A stretch of 64,000 bases of DNA from contig DATKSV010000120.1 in the NCBI GenBank assembly GCA_035531535.1, positions 61,704 to 125,703 of the forward strand, in the 5' to 3' direction. Made by a program: the position numbers and the translations under genes. The notes below the pieces were generated by a model. The model worked only from the letters and a program-made list of their open reading frames with translations, ran no database searches and was not told the DNA's origin. This DNA is from AG-12 sp035531535. Lineage in GTDB: Bacteria > Chloroflexota > Dormibacteria > Aeolococcales > Bog-877. This document shows positions 26,625 through 35,745 of this stretch, one piece after another; position 1 is the first letter of the stretch, and each line of letters opens with the position of its first letter.

Positions 26625-28058
26625 ATGCCGGACACCGGGAGAACACCCCAGCTGCCATTGGTTGAGTCGAGGCCGCCGGCGGCTGCCGGTCGGGTGGCGG
26701 CAGCCGCCGTCCAGTCCGCTTTCGACTCCCACCACCCACCCGACCCCGACCTGATCGCCGACTGCGTGCACTGCGGCTTCTGCCTACCAGCCTGTCCCAC
26801 CTATGTCCTATGGGGCGAGGAGATGGACTCCCCGCGAGGCCGCATCCTGCTCATGGACCTGGCCCAGCGGGGCGAGCGGCCGCTGACTGCGGACATGGTG
26901 GCCCACTGGGATGCCTGCCTGGGCTGCCTGGCGTGCGTCCCCGCCTGCCCCTCCGGGGTCGCCTACGACCAGCTTCTGGAGAGCACCCGGCAGCAGGTCG
27001 CGCGGCGCTTCCGGCGGCCCCTGCGGGAGCGACTGTGGCGAGGTGGGATCTTCTCGGTGCTGCCGCATCCCGCCGCCCTGCGGGTCGCGGCCGGCGCCCT
27101 CTGGCTGGGACAGGCCTCAGGCCTGCAGCGGTGGCTCATGGAGAGTGGCCGCCAGCGGCATGGGCCAGCGCGGGTGGAGGCGCTGGCCCAACTGGCCCCA
27201 GTGGTCAATCGGCGCAGCATCCTCGGCCGACTGCCGGCGCCGCGGCGACCGGTAGACGGCGGCCCGGCCCGGCTCAGGGTGGGGCTGCTGGCCGGCTGCG
27301 TCCAGCGGGTGATGGAGCCCCACGTCAACGACGCCACCGCGGCGGTGCTGGCAGCCTATGGGGCCGAGGTGCGTGTTCCGCCGGGGCAGCGTTGCTGCGG
27401 AGCCCTGGAGTTGCACGCCGGCCGGGAGGGGCCGGCGCTGGCCCGGGCGCGACGCCTGGTGGCAGACTTCGAGGACCCCGCCCTGGACCGGATCGCGGTC
27501 AACGCCGCCGGCTGCGGAGCGATGCTGCGAACTCTGGACCGCCTGCTCGCCGACGACCCGGCGTGGTCGGAGCGCGCGGCCGCAGTGGCCGCCAAGGTGC
27601 GCGACATAACCGAGATCCTGGATGAGCTGGGTCCGCCACCCACCCTCCAGCCGCTGCCCCTGCGCGTCGCCTATCACGATGCCTGCCATCTCGCCCATGC
27701 CCAGGGTGTTCGGGAGGCACCGCGCCGAGTGCTGCGGGCTGTCCCCGGCCTGGAGCTGATGGAGGTTCCCGAGGGCGACCTCTGCTGTGGCAGCGCCGGC
27801 ACCTACAACCTGACCGAGGTGGCCGCATCCCGCGACCTCGGTCGGCGCAAGGCGGCCAACCTCCGGTCGGTGGGGGCCGACTGCTTGGTGGCCGGCAACC
27901 CCGGCTGCCTGCTGCAGATCAGGGCCGCCCTGGCGGCATCCGGCGCGGCACTGCCCGCGTTCCACCCGGTGGAGCTGATCGCCGGGTCGGTGCTGGGGAG
28001 TGACCCGGGCCGGTTCAGGGCGCCCGGCAGCATGGCCGCGCGTTCTGCCCGCATCTGA
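26625..28058 (+). CDS. glcF: glycolate oxidase iron-sulfur subunit GlcF
   Basis: A 477-residue protein with two [4Fe-4S] motifs near the N-terminus (CVHCGFCLPACP and CLGCLACVPACP) and two CCG (cysteine-rich) domains (QRCCGALELHAG, DLCCGSAGTYN), as in GlcF, GlpC and LldG-like subunits. It shuttles electrons from the flavin subunits to the quinone pool. ATG 26625 is preferred because GGGAGG is 7 nt upstream; GTG 26619 overlaps the glcE stop. It ends the glycolate operon. Confidence 0.93.
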   Translation: MPDTGRTPQLPLVESRPPAAAGRVAAAAVQSAFDSHHPPDPDLIADCVHCGFCLPACPTYVLWGEEMDSPRGRILLMDLAQRGERPLTADMVAHWDACLGCLACVPACPSGVAYDQLLESTRQQVARRFRRPLRERLWRGGIFSVLPHPAALRVAAGALWLGQASGLQRWLMESGRQRHGPARVEALAQLAPVVNRRSILGRLPAPRRPVDGGPARLRVGLLAGCVQRVMEPHVNDATAAVLAAYGAEVRVPPGQRCCGALELHAGREGPALARARRLVADFEDPALDRIAVNAAGCGAMLRTLDRLLADDPAWSERAAAVAAKVRDITEILDELGPPPTLQPLPLRVAYHDACHLAHAQGVREAPRRVLRAVPGLELMEVPEGDLCCGSAGTYNLTEVAASRDLGRRKAANLRSVGADCLVAGNPGCLLQIRAALAASGAALPAFHPVELIAGSVLGSDPGRFRAPGSMAARSARI

Positions 28059-28189
28059 GCCCCGCCGCTCCCAGGGCGCATGGACCATTACTGTCAGCCG
28101 GGGGCCGCGCTTGGCTGGGGATGTCTGTGACCGAATCGGTGAGCAATTGTCACCTCGGCTGAGTGGGCTCTCGGCAGAAACTTCGCCCG

Positions 28190-29635
28190 ATGACCTCCCC
28201 TACCCCCTCTCCGCTTGACAAATCGACGAATCTGGTCCGGGCCCCGTTTTCTGGCAAGGTGTCGCTCGACCATGGCATCGCGAGCTTGATCCTGGGCCTT
28301 TTGGGGGGAGCCCTCATACCCCCGCTGGCCCTCCTCCTGGGCGTTTCTGCGGCCCAGGCGTTGCGGCCCCTTTTCTTCGGCGCCTGCCTGGCCGCGGGGC
28401 TGGTGGTCGGAGCCGCCGGCTGGTTGCTCGGGCGCCAGATGATCGGTCGTAGAGTTAGCCGTCTGGCCGCCAGCACGGCTTGGGCAGCCCAGGTCCTCGC
28501 CCCAGCCGCCAACTCCGGAGAGGGGGCTGGATCTTTCCCCCAGGAGTGCCGCCTGCCGGTGGACAGCGCCGACCAGTTCGGGGCGCTGGCGAGGTCCCTC
28601 AACGACCTGATTGGCGACTTGGTCGAACTCCACGCGGTGCGGGATCAACTGAGCACCCTCGCCAAGGTCCTGCTGGAGCAACCCGGGCTGGAACAGCTTG
28701 CCGAATCGGGCCTGGACCAGATCCGGCGCTCGGTGGGTGCCCCGGCTGGGGCGATCTTCCTGCTCCAGGATGGGACCCTGCGAAAGGCGGCATCCTATGG
28801 GTTCATCGAGCCGGACCGGATAGCCGAAAGTGAGTTGCTGGCGACATGCCTCAATTCACCCGAGGCAACCGTGGTTCCGCAGCCGGACGAGATGAATGTC
28901 GACCGCATCCTGGCCACCTCGAAGCCGCTCGAAGCGGTGGTGCTGCCCCTGCCAGGGAGTAGCTCTCCGATCGGGGCGCTGCTGCTGGCACTGGACCAGC
29001 CCACAACCGCCCTCCGGCGCCGGTCCCTCTCGGACCAAGCGGCAACTCTAGGCCTGGCTCTGCAGGGCGCCAGCGCCCGTGATGCGCTTGAGCAGCTGGC
29101 CGCCCAGGATGGACTGACCGGACAGTTGAACCGAACCTTTGGCGAGGCCCGACTGCATGAGGAATACGCCCGCGCAGTGCGCTCCCAGGTGCCGCTGGGA
29201 GTTCTGATGGTGGACCTCGATCACTTCCGCGCCGTCAATGACATCTATGGCCAGCCGACCGGGGACAAGGTCCTCCAGGCGGTGGCCAACGCGACGGCGG
29301 CGGTGCTACGAGAGGGCGACTCGATGGCTCGCTTCAGTGCTGACGAGTTTCTGATCCTGCTTCCGGGAGCCGATCTCGGAGACTCGAAGGATGTGGCCGA
29401 GCGCATCAGGATGGCGGTGGCTGGTCTCGAAGTCCCCACCGACGCCTCCTGCCTGCGAACCACGGTCAGCGTCGGAGCTGCCTCCTGGCCCGAGACCGGC
29501 GCCACCGGCAGCGCCGAGCTCATCCGCCGGGTTGACGAGGCTCTGCTGTCGGCCAAGGAGGGGGGTCGCAACCGGGTGACCGCCGCCGGCTTGTGGCCGC
29601 TCACGGTCTCGGCCAAACTGCCCGCCGCCGGATAG
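28190..29635 (+). CDS. GAF-GGDEF signalling protein with degenerate active site
   Basis: About 481 residues. Two membrane helices lie near residues 28-52 and 58-80, and then a HAMP-like region around QFGALARSLNDL. A GAF-like sensor domain (about 160-300: LRKAASYGF, VVLPLPGSSSPIGALLLALD) leads to a GGDEF domain (about 305-470: DGLTGQLNR, MVDLDHFRAVNDIYG, VSVGAAS). At the signature the sequence is SADEF (383-387) rather than GGDEF, which usually weakens or abolishes cyclase activity. The inhibitory I-site RxxD (Arg374-Asp377) sits five residues upstream in the right register. It may therefore work as a c-di-GMP receptor. No ribosome site is seen; GTG 28163 is an alternative start. Confidence 0.85.
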   Translation: MTSPTPSPLDKSTNLVRAPFSGKVSLDHGIASLILGLLGGALIPPLALLLGVSAAQALRPLFFGACLAAGLVVGAAGWLLGRQMIGRRVSRLAASTAWAAQVLAPAANSGEGAGSFPQECRLPVDSADQFGALARSLNDLIGDLVELHAVRDQLSTLAKVLLEQPGLEQLAESGLDQIRRSVGAPAGAIFLLQDGTLRKAASYGFIEPDRIAESELLATCLNSPEATVVPQPDEMNVDRILATSKPLEAVVLPLPGSSSPIGALLLALDQPTTALRRRSLSDQAATLGLALQGASARDALEQLAAQDGLTGQLNRTFGEARLHEEYARAVRSQVPLGVLMVDLDHFRAVNDIYGQPTGDKVLQAVANATAAVLREGDSMARFSADEFLILLPGADLGDSKDVAERIRMAVAGLEVPTDASCLRTTVSVGAASWPETGATGSAELIRRVDEALLSAKEGGRNRVTAAGLWPLTVSAKLPAAG

Positions 29636-29728
29636 GCGAAGCACTCCCCGCCACAGCTCTGGTGGTCCAGCCTGGTCGCGGCTGGCAGCTACCAGGCCGT
29701 GGCCCCTACCCGGACCCGACCACTCATC

Positions 29729-30628
29729 TCATCGTCCGGCTGCCATAGCCACCTCCGGGACGCACACCACCAGGGCCCGGGGCCTCACTCGAACTGACAT
29801 CCGGACACCCTCTCCGAGCGGTTCCCCATCGGCCTCCCTCGGCTGCGGCGGCTCCGCGACCACCTCCACCGCAGCCGCGCTGAAGGTCTCGACCCGGCCT
29901 CCTCTGGGGTGACGGCCCGCCATGCTCCTGATCAGGGCGACCCAATCGAGCAGCCGGCGCGGGTTGATCAGCACTACCTCCAGCAGGCCGTCATCGGGAA
30001 GTGCCCCTGGCAGCAGGTCCAACCCGCCCGGGAAGCGGCCCACGTTGGCGACCATCACCGACCTGACCTGGCGCGAGATGGGCGCGGCCTGGTCGAGCCT
30101 GATGGTGACGCTGAAGGACGGACCACCGAGGTGGCGAAGGCCGGCCAGGACGTAGGCCGGCCACCCCAGCAGGCGCTTGACCCGGTGGGAGGTCTCGGCC
30201 AGGACCCGGGCGTCTAGGCCAATCCCGGCGGCCACGGTGAAGATCCGCCCCTCAGCCTCCCCAAGGTCGATCACCCGGCGGGCGCCCGCCACCGCGACGC
30301 CCACACCGGCCGGGACGCCTCTGGGCAAACCCAGGTTGCGCGCCAGCAGGTTACCGGTCCCCATGGGCAGCACCGCCAGCACCCCCACACCGCCAGCCAG
30401 GGCGGCGGCGGCGGCCATCACCGTGCCGTCGCCGCCACAGGCGAAGATCACCTCGGCGCCTTCCGCCAGGGCGGCCCGCACCAGGCTCTCCCCAGAGTCC
30501 TCGGGGGTGGTTGACAACCAGGTTGGCTCCGGCCATCCCGCCCGGTCCAGCGCCTGCAGAATCGCCTGTCTCAGGACGGCCTGGTCGGGGACCAGGGCCG
30601 GGTTTACCAGCACCGCGCTCCGGCTCAC
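29729..30628 (-). CDS. diacylglycerol kinase/YegS-like lipid kinase
   Basis: A 299-residue lipid-kinase-fold protein with the nucleotide motif CGGDGTVMAAAAAL, the substrate loop PMGTGNLLARNLGLP and the later GIGLDARVL (where some relatives read GxGxDA). It resembles YegS/DgkB-type diacylglycerol or sphingolipid kinases, which recycle diacylglycerol to phosphatidic acid. GTG 30628 starts 31 bp after the PCD gene stop, with no strong ribosome site. It is the last gene of the glucan phosphorylase operon and converges on the GGDEF gene. Confidence 0.86.
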   Translation of the reverse strand: MSRSAVLVNPALVPDQAVLRQAILQALDRAGWPEPTWLSTTPEDSGESLVRAALAEGAEVIFACGGDGTVMAAAAALAGGVGVLAVLPMGTGNLLARNLGLPRGVPAGVGVAVAGARRVIDLGEAEGRIFTVAAGIGLDARVLAETSHRVKRLLGWPAYVLAGLRHLGGPSFSVTIRLDQAAPISRQVRSVMVANVGRFPGGLDLLPGALPDDGLLEVVLINPRRLLDWVALIRSMAGRHPRGGRVETFSAAAVEVVAEPPQPREADGEPLGEGVRMSVRVRPRALVVCVPEVAMAAGR

Positions 30629-30659
30629 GGCAGCGGTCCCGGCTCCACCCCGGTGGGCC

Positions 30660-31016
30660 TCAGGGCCGGGCTCCCCATCCCCCGGAACCGGAGTCGATCC
30701 GGTCGATCTTGGCGGCCATCACGAAGTCGTTGCGGGTCAGACCCCCGGCCGCGTGGGTGGTCAGCTCAACCTCGAGATATCCCCAGCCCAACCGTAGGTC
30801 GGGGTGATGTCCCTCGCGCTCTGCCAGCAGGGCGATTCCGGTCCCCAGGGCGAAGGCGGCGGCGAAGTCAGCCCGTTGGAAGCGACGGCGCAAGGTCCCC
30901 TCCGAGCTCTGCCAGGCCGAGTCCAGCTCAGCCAGGAGCTCTGCGGCTTCGGCGGCCGCCAGCTGGGGGGTGCGCCCATGGCAGGGCTGGCAATGCTCCC
31001 GAACCAGCTCTGCCAT
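30660..31016 (-). CDS. pterin-4a-carbinolamine dehydratase
   Basis: A 118-residue protein with the PCD signature: LAEREGHHPDLRLGWGYLEV, then LTTHAAGGLTRNDFVMAAKID. The His pair and the THxxGGLTxxD motif match enzymes that recycle tetrahydropterin in aromatic amino acid hydroxylation. Bacterial homologues (PhhB) usually sit near phhA; no hydroxylase gene is visible here. Alternatively it may act in molybdopterin handling (a role proposed for some PCDs). It starts 3 bp after the preceding stop, so translation is coupled. Confidence 0.88.
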   Translation of the reverse strand: MAELVREHCQPCHGRTPQLAAAEAAELLAELDSAWQSSEGTLRRRFQRADFAAAFALGTGIALLAEREGHHPDLRLGWGYLEVELTTHAAGGLTRNDFVMAAKIDRIDSGSGGWGARP

Positions 31017-31019
31017 CGC

Positions 31020-32756
31020 TCAGCCCCTGGTCGGCGCCGGCACCGCCCCGGCTCGTCGCAGGATCCGGCTGGCGATCGCCAGCGCCCCCGCGTAGGTGGC
31101 CTCCATGCCCTCAAAGCGCAGCCCCATGGCCCCCAGGGTCCGGGCCTGAGTGTAGGGAGTGTCGGACGCGTAGTGGATGAGGCCCACCTCCATCGCCGGT
31201 CGGGTGAGGTCGACCTGCTCGTCAGTGGGATAGCGGGATGGGTCGCCGGCCTCGAAAACCGCCCCCAGGTAGGGCCCCGCCTCCATCTCCACCACGGTGT
31301 AGGCGTCCCGGTAATAGAAATCCAAGTAGGCCCGGTTCTGCAGGAAGGTGCTGCGTACCGAGACTGCCCGCTGGCGGTCCAGCACCGAGCGCGAGGTCAC
31401 GAAGGGGGCCACGTCCGCGAAGCTGAAGCAGTTGTCCAGCCAGTAGGTGTTGCCACTGTGCTCGTCGTGGACCACATCGGAGATGAGCACGTCGCCCACG
31501 TCGGCGTTGAGGGTCGCGGCCTTGCCCAGGATGTAGACCCCTTCCACCCGGTCGGTCGCCTCCATCACCTGGCGCAGGATGTGGTAGGCGCCGAGCCCGA
31601 GGGGATACTGGATGTTGATCAGGACCTGGGGAGCTGCATGAAGGTCGGCGGCCGCGGCGCTACCGAGTCGGGGGTCGATCGCGCCTGGCCGCAGCCGATC
31701 CAGAACTATGACCTGGGCGGCCACGTCCGTGCCGGAGCGCGCCTCGACGTGGAAGATCCCCTCTTCGCGTTCCTCCTGAGTGCGCCCCTGGCGCGCCCTG
31801 GGGTGGGCCTCGAACCAGAGCCGGGCGGCATAGTAGAGAAAGTTCTCGGGCGAGATCCGGTTATCGGGCCGGCGCTGGAGCTGGACCAGCTCCCTTAGCT
31901 CAGGGTCGCTGGCGCCCTCGGCCCAGAGCAACACGTGCTCGGAGCGCTCGCGGGCGACCCCCGAGAGCAAGTTCACCAGGCAGTGGGCGTTGCTACTTAC
32001 GAAGTAGATGGGCCGGTCCCGCAACCCCTCCTGACTTAGCACGTCCCCGATCGGGCCCCACCACTCCCTGGTGGCCCGCGCGTAGGCGACCTGGGATCCC
32101 CCCACCAGACGCAGCTTGAGGTCGAGCTGGCGTTTCCCGACGGTGCCCAGGAACTCCTCCATACGGGGTCCGAAGAGCGCCTTCAGGCGCTGCCAATCGT
32201 CTGGTCCAATCCCGAGTCGCGCCCGGGCGTCGTTGAGGGCGACCGGAGCGCCGGGGGACTCGCCCGCTCGGAGCAGCCGGTGGGCCTTGTTCCACTCGAT
32301 CTGCAGCGCCACCAGGGTGGGCACCAGGTCGTCCAGGTCGGAGCTGCTGGCCAGCGCCACCGCCAGGGTCTTAGAGCCCGGGTCCCACCACCAGCGCCGG
32401 CGCCGGCCGGGGGCGGCCACCGGCTCCCAGGCCACCCCGTCCATGCCCGTGCGCAGGAGCTGGTCGGGCGACTGTCCCATCAGGACGTGCTCCAGCTCGA
32501 GGGCGACCGGCGGCAGCCGGTGCAGCGAATAGAGCAGGGCGCCGGGGTCGAGCCGGCTCTCGGCCCCCAGCGGATGCAGCACCGAATGCATCCCCAGGTG
32601 AACCCGCTCCAGCACCCGCAGCCGCACCTCCCCCGACGAGCGCAGCACGGTGAGGAAGGTGCGGGTGTAGAGTTCCACTTCCTCCCGACCGGGTGAGGCC
32701 AGGGCTGGCGCAGGAGCGACCGGCGGCCATGGCCTCGTTCCCGGTCCCGGCGTCAT
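31020..32756 (-). CDS. uncharacterised protein with nucleoside-phosphorylase-like C-terminal region (DUF6909-like)
   Basis: A 578-residue protein of an uncharacterised family; I believe it is DUF6909, from memory. The N-terminal 350 residues are helical with no known motif. The C-terminal part resembles nucleoside phosphorylases and MTA/SAH nucleosidases: GVYILGKAATLNAD (406-419), GDVLISDVVHDEHSG (421-435) and the base-binding VVEMEAGPY (488-496), where nucleosidases have VEMEaaA. Its ATG overlaps the glucan phosphorylase stop (ATGA), so the two are translated together. An enzymatic phosphorolysis or nucleosidase role is inference; no substrate can be named. No signal peptide. Confidence 0.6.
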   Translation of the reverse strand: MTPGPGTRPWPPVAPAPALASPGREEVELYTRTFLTVLRSSGEVRLRVLERVHLGMHSVLHPLGAESRLDPGALLYSLHRLPPVALELEHVLMGQSPDQLLRTGMDGVAWEPVAAPGRRRRWWWDPGSKTLAVALASSSDLDDLVPTLVALQIEWNKAHRLLRAGESPGAPVALNDARARLGIGPDDWQRLKALFGPRMEEFLGTVGKRQLDLKLRLVGGSQVAYARATREWWGPIGDVLSQEGLRDRPIYFVSSNAHCLVNLLSGVARERSEHVLLWAEGASDPELRELVQLQRRPDNRISPENFLYYAARLWFEAHPRARQGRTQEEREEGIFHVEARSGTDVAAQVIVLDRLRPGAIDPRLGSAAAADLHAAPQVLINIQYPLGLGAYHILRQVMEATDRVEGVYILGKAATLNADVGDVLISDVVHDEHSGNTYWLDNCFSFADVAPFVTSRSVLDRQRAVSVRSTFLQNRAYLDFYYRDAYTVVEMEAGPYLGAVFEAGDPSRYPTDEQVDLTRPAMEVGLIHYASDTPYTQARTLGAMGLRFEGMEATYAGALAIASRILRRAGAVPAPTRG

Positions 32757-35074
32757 CGCAGCAGCCGGAGGGGCTCCGCCAGGCTGACTGGGATCTCCGC
32801 GGGGGGGCCATCTCCGTTGCGGCGGCGGGGCAGCACGCGCACTGTGAACCCGTACGGCCCCAGGGTCGCCAGCGCCATCCGACCCAGATACCGGTGGTGC
32901 CCGTTGGCGGTGCCCTCGTCGACGGTCATCATTTCCACGGCGGGGGCAACCAGTTGACCGTCGGCACCGACCGGTCCGTGCAGCAGCTGAACCTCGACCT
33001 CATGGGGGGCCAGGCCGCCCAGGCATACCATCGCCTCCACCACCCGCTCACTCCCGTAGGCGAGCGGGCGGGCGAGTCCGCGCGCGGGGAAGCCTCGGGC
33101 CCGAAGGCTGACTTCGGGCCACCTCTTGCGCACCTTGTCGGCGAAGGCGACCGCCTCGCGGGCTCCCCGGTGGCGGTCCACTGCTGCCAGCGCGGTGGCG
33201 GCCGCCGCCGGCTGGTAGAGCTGGCGAATGTAATCGGCGACCATGCGAGAGCCGAGCACCAAAGGCACGATGGTGGCCAGGGACTGGTGGACCATGCCCA
33301 GCCAGCGGCGCGGAACCCCCTCCTCATCACGGTCGAAGAAGCGCGGCACCACCCGGTCCTCCAGCAGCTGAAAGAGGGCCTCCGCCTCCAGCTGGTCCCG
33401 GCGGCCCAGGTCGAGCTCTTCCTCGAAGGATGGAATGGCGAAGCCGTTGTCGCCATCGAAGGCCTCATCCCACCAGCCGTCCAGGATGGAGAGGTTGAGT
33501 GCCCCACTGAGGGCGGCCTTCTGGCCGGAGGTGCCGCACGCCTCCATGGGGCGCCGGGGGGTGTTCAGCCAGACATCGGCCCCCTGGTAGAGCATCCGGC
33601 CGACCGCGATGTCATAGTCCTCGACGAAGACCAGATGCCGCCTCAGCTGCGGGTCGCGGGCGGCCTGGGCAAGGGCCTGAATGATGTGCTTGCCCTGGTC
33701 ATCGACCGGGTGAGCCTTGCCGGCTATGATCAGCTGGACCGGATGCTCCGGGTCGAGCAGGAGCCGTCTAAGCCGGTCCGGCTGGGAGAAGAGCAGGGCC
33801 CCGCGCTTGTACTCGGCCACCCGGCGGGCGAAGCCAATCGTCAGCGCGTGGTCATCGAGCACGTCATCGGTCCAGGCCAGTTCCTCCGGCGGGACCCCGC
33901 GTTCTGCCTCGGCGGCGCGTACCCGTCGGCGCACCTCCGCCACCAGCCGGTGCCGACCCGGCTGGCGCGCGTCCCAGAGCTCGCGCTGGGAGACGGCCTG
34001 CAGCCGGGACCAGTCGACCGCACCGTGGACGTCCCAGCGAGGCCCGAGGTAACGGTCCAGCAGATGGGCCATCTCCGGTGAGGCCCAGTGGCGGGCATGC
34101 ACCCCGTTGGTGACGGCCTGGATCGGCACCTCATGCTGGAACAGGTTGGGCCAAAGCCCGTGGAACATGTGCTGGCTCACCTGCTGGTGAAGCCGGGAGA
34201 CAGCGTTGGCATGGCCCGAGACCCGCAACCCCAGCACCGCCATGTTGAAGGGGGCGTCGGCGGCCTGGCCGGGGAAGTGACCGAGCGCCATCAGCCGTTC
34301 CAGGGGAATCTCCACCGAGTCGCAGAAGGGCTGGAAGTAACGGGCCATGAGTTCGATCGGGAAGTGGTCGATGCCGGCCGGGACCGGGGTGTGGGTGGTG
34401 AACACGGTGGTGGCCCGGGCAGCCTCCACAGCCTCCTCGAAGCTGAGGCTCTCGGCCTCCACCAGCTGCCGGATCCGTTCCAGGATCAGGAAGCCGGCGT
34501 GCCCCTCGTTGCTGTGGAACAAAACCGGCGACTCTCCTGCGGCGACCAGTGCCCGCACCCCGCCCATGCCCAGCAAGATCTCCTGGCGCAGGCGATGCTC
34601 GATATCCCCACCATAGAGCCGGTCGGTGATGCGGCGGAGATCGTCTGCATTCTCGGCGCCCATGGTGTCAAGGAGATACAGCGGGACCGATCCCACCCGC
34701 TGCCGCCAGACCCTCGCGCGCAGCAGCCGGTCCCCCAGCGGCAGCTCGATGCCATCCCCGGCCACCGGCTCGAAGCCGAACTCGGAGGGCTCCAGCTCGC
34801 GATAGCTCTCCTGCTGCCATCCCGCCTGATCTAGCCGCTGGTGGAAGTAGCCGTGGTGATAAAAGAGTCCCACGCCCACCAGAGGCTGGGACTCATCGGC
34901 ACAGACCCTCAGGTAGTCGCCCGCGAGCACTCCCAGCCCGCCAGAGTACTGAGGGATAGCCTCGCTAACTCCGAACTCGGGGGAGAAGTAGGCGACCGGC
35001 GGCATCGCAGTCGGACCGGCGGGCTCCAGTTCGGCCCCGCCGATCCCAACATTGAATCGCTCCACTGTGCGCAC
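32753..35074 (-). CDS. glgP: alpha-glucan (glycogen) phosphorylase, GT35
   Basis: About 773 residues. It cuts alpha-1,4-glucans with phosphate to glucose-1-phosphate. GT35 markers include AYFSPEFGVSEAIPQYSGGLGVLAGD, NEGHAGFLILERI, TTHTPVPAGIDHF, GFARRVAEYKR and EACGTSGQKAALSGALNLS, whose Lys carries the PLP. Actinobacterial relatives carry an N-terminal DUF3417 domain of about 110 residues; here the conserved phosphorylase core begins by about residue 28, so that domain is missing. I chose GTG 35074 because TAAGTT lies 7 nt upstream; other starts (35065, 35095) cannot be excluded. It heads a four-gene leftward operon. Confidence 0.9.
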   Translation of the reverse strand: MRTVERFNVGIGGAELEPAGPTAMPPVAYFSPEFGVSEAIPQYSGGLGVLAGDYLRVCADESQPLVGVGLFYHHGYFHQRLDQAGWQQESYRELEPSEFGFEPVAGDGIELPLGDRLLRARVWRQRVGSVPLYLLDTMGAENADDLRRITDRLYGGDIEHRLRQEILLGMGGVRALVAAGESPVLFHSNEGHAGFLILERIRQLVEAESLSFEEAVEAARATTVFTTHTPVPAGIDHFPIELMARYFQPFCDSVEIPLERLMALGHFPGQAADAPFNMAVLGLRVSGHANAVSRLHQQVSQHMFHGLWPNLFQHEVPIQAVTNGVHARHWASPEMAHLLDRYLGPRWDVHGAVDWSRLQAVSQRELWDARQPGRHRLVAEVRRRVRAAEAERGVPPEELAWTDDVLDDHALTIGFARRVAEYKRGALLFSQPDRLRRLLLDPEHPVQLIIAGKAHPVDDQGKHIIQALAQAARDPQLRRHLVFVEDYDIAVGRMLYQGADVWLNTPRRPMEACGTSGQKAALSGALNLSILDGWWDEAFDGDNGFAIPSFEEELDLGRRDQLEAEALFQLLEDRVVPRFFDRDEEGVPRRWLGMVHQSLATIVPLVLGSRMVADYIRQLYQPAAAATALAAVDRHRGAREAVAFADKVRKRWPEVSLRARGFPARGLARPLAYGSERVVEAMVCLGGLAPHEVEVQLLHGPVGADGQLVAPAVEMMTVDEGTANGHHRYLGRMALATLGPYGFTVRVLPRRRNGDGPPAEIPVSLAEPLRLLR

Positions 35075-35081
35075 GCAGGAC

Positions 35082-35087
35082 AACTTA
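35082..35087 (-). promoter_or_regulatory. -10-like TAAGTT before glucan phosphorylase
   Basis: TAAGTT lies 7 nt upstream of GTG 35074 on the minus strand. It fits the leaderless-start pattern seen elsewhere in this window. Confidence 0.45.
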
Positions 35088-35265
35088 ACGGCCACAACCC
35101 AATGTCTGCCGAACCCAACGGCTCGCGCGGCTCGCGCGACCGGAGCCGAGGGCCAGCAGCCGTGGCGGTCAGGCCCCGAGCCGATCCGCGCCAGGCGAGT
35201 CGCCACGGCCCCAACCGTGGGAATAAACTTGATCCCAGACCAGCTCACTGGCAGGGTTCGCTACT

Positions 35266-35703
35266 TTGACGACTGTCCCTTCTGACCTCGCCGCCCGGGA
35301 CCTGCGACTGCTGCGCGCCATGAGAGCGCTGCCGGACGGCTCGCTGGACCGGGCCCGGGCCCACCTGGCGGCCTGTCTGCCGCTGCGCCGCGCCGAGCTG
35401 GGCTGGCGCGGGAGCGGCGCCGCCGACGATGGCTGCCTGGTGGGAGTGGCCATGTCCCGTCTTGAATTTCTCCGCTCGCCAAGACGGCTCCCGGGCCTGC
35501 TGCTGCTGACCGCTGTCTTCGACAGCTGGGCGTTTGAGGAGGCCCGGCGCCGGGAAGACCTCGAGGCGCTGCGCGCTCAGCAGCTGCCCGCGGCCGCCCG
35601 GCGGCGCCTGGGTGAGCTCCTGGACATCGAGCATCACCGGCGGCACGGGCGGGCGGGGGCAGTCAAAGTCGAGGTCGCACCCACGCAGTCCTTGCCCCGA
35701 TGA
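35266..35703 (+). CDS. hypothetical protein
   Basis: A 145-residue frame with plausible codon use, starting at TTG 35266, or at ATG 35320 if shorter. It is rich in Arg, Leu, Ala and Glu, predicted mostly helical, with a C-terminal acidic-basic LLDIEHHRRHGRAG segment. It sits between the divergent glucan phosphorylase and pepP, with no recognised domain. TACTTT at 35262-35267 may be a -10 box for it or overlap its start. I am only moderately sure it is expressed. Confidence 0.45.
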   Translation: MTTVPSDLAARDLRLLRAMRALPDGSLDRARAHLAACLPLRRAELGWRGSGAADDGCLVGVAMSRLEFLRSPRRLPGLLLLTAVFDSWAFEEARRREDLEALRAQQLPAAARRRLGELLDIEHHRRHGRAGAVKVEVAPTQSLPR

Positions 35704-35733
35704 CGGTCGGCTGAAGTCGACCCCCGCTTACGC

Positions 35734-35739
35734 TACGAT
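35734..35739 (+). promoter_or_regulatory. -10-like TACGAT of leaderless pepP
   Basis: TACGAT with exactly 6 nt to ATG 35746; no Shine-Dalgarno precedes that start. Confidence 0.5.
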
Positions 35740-35745
35740 CCTTGC

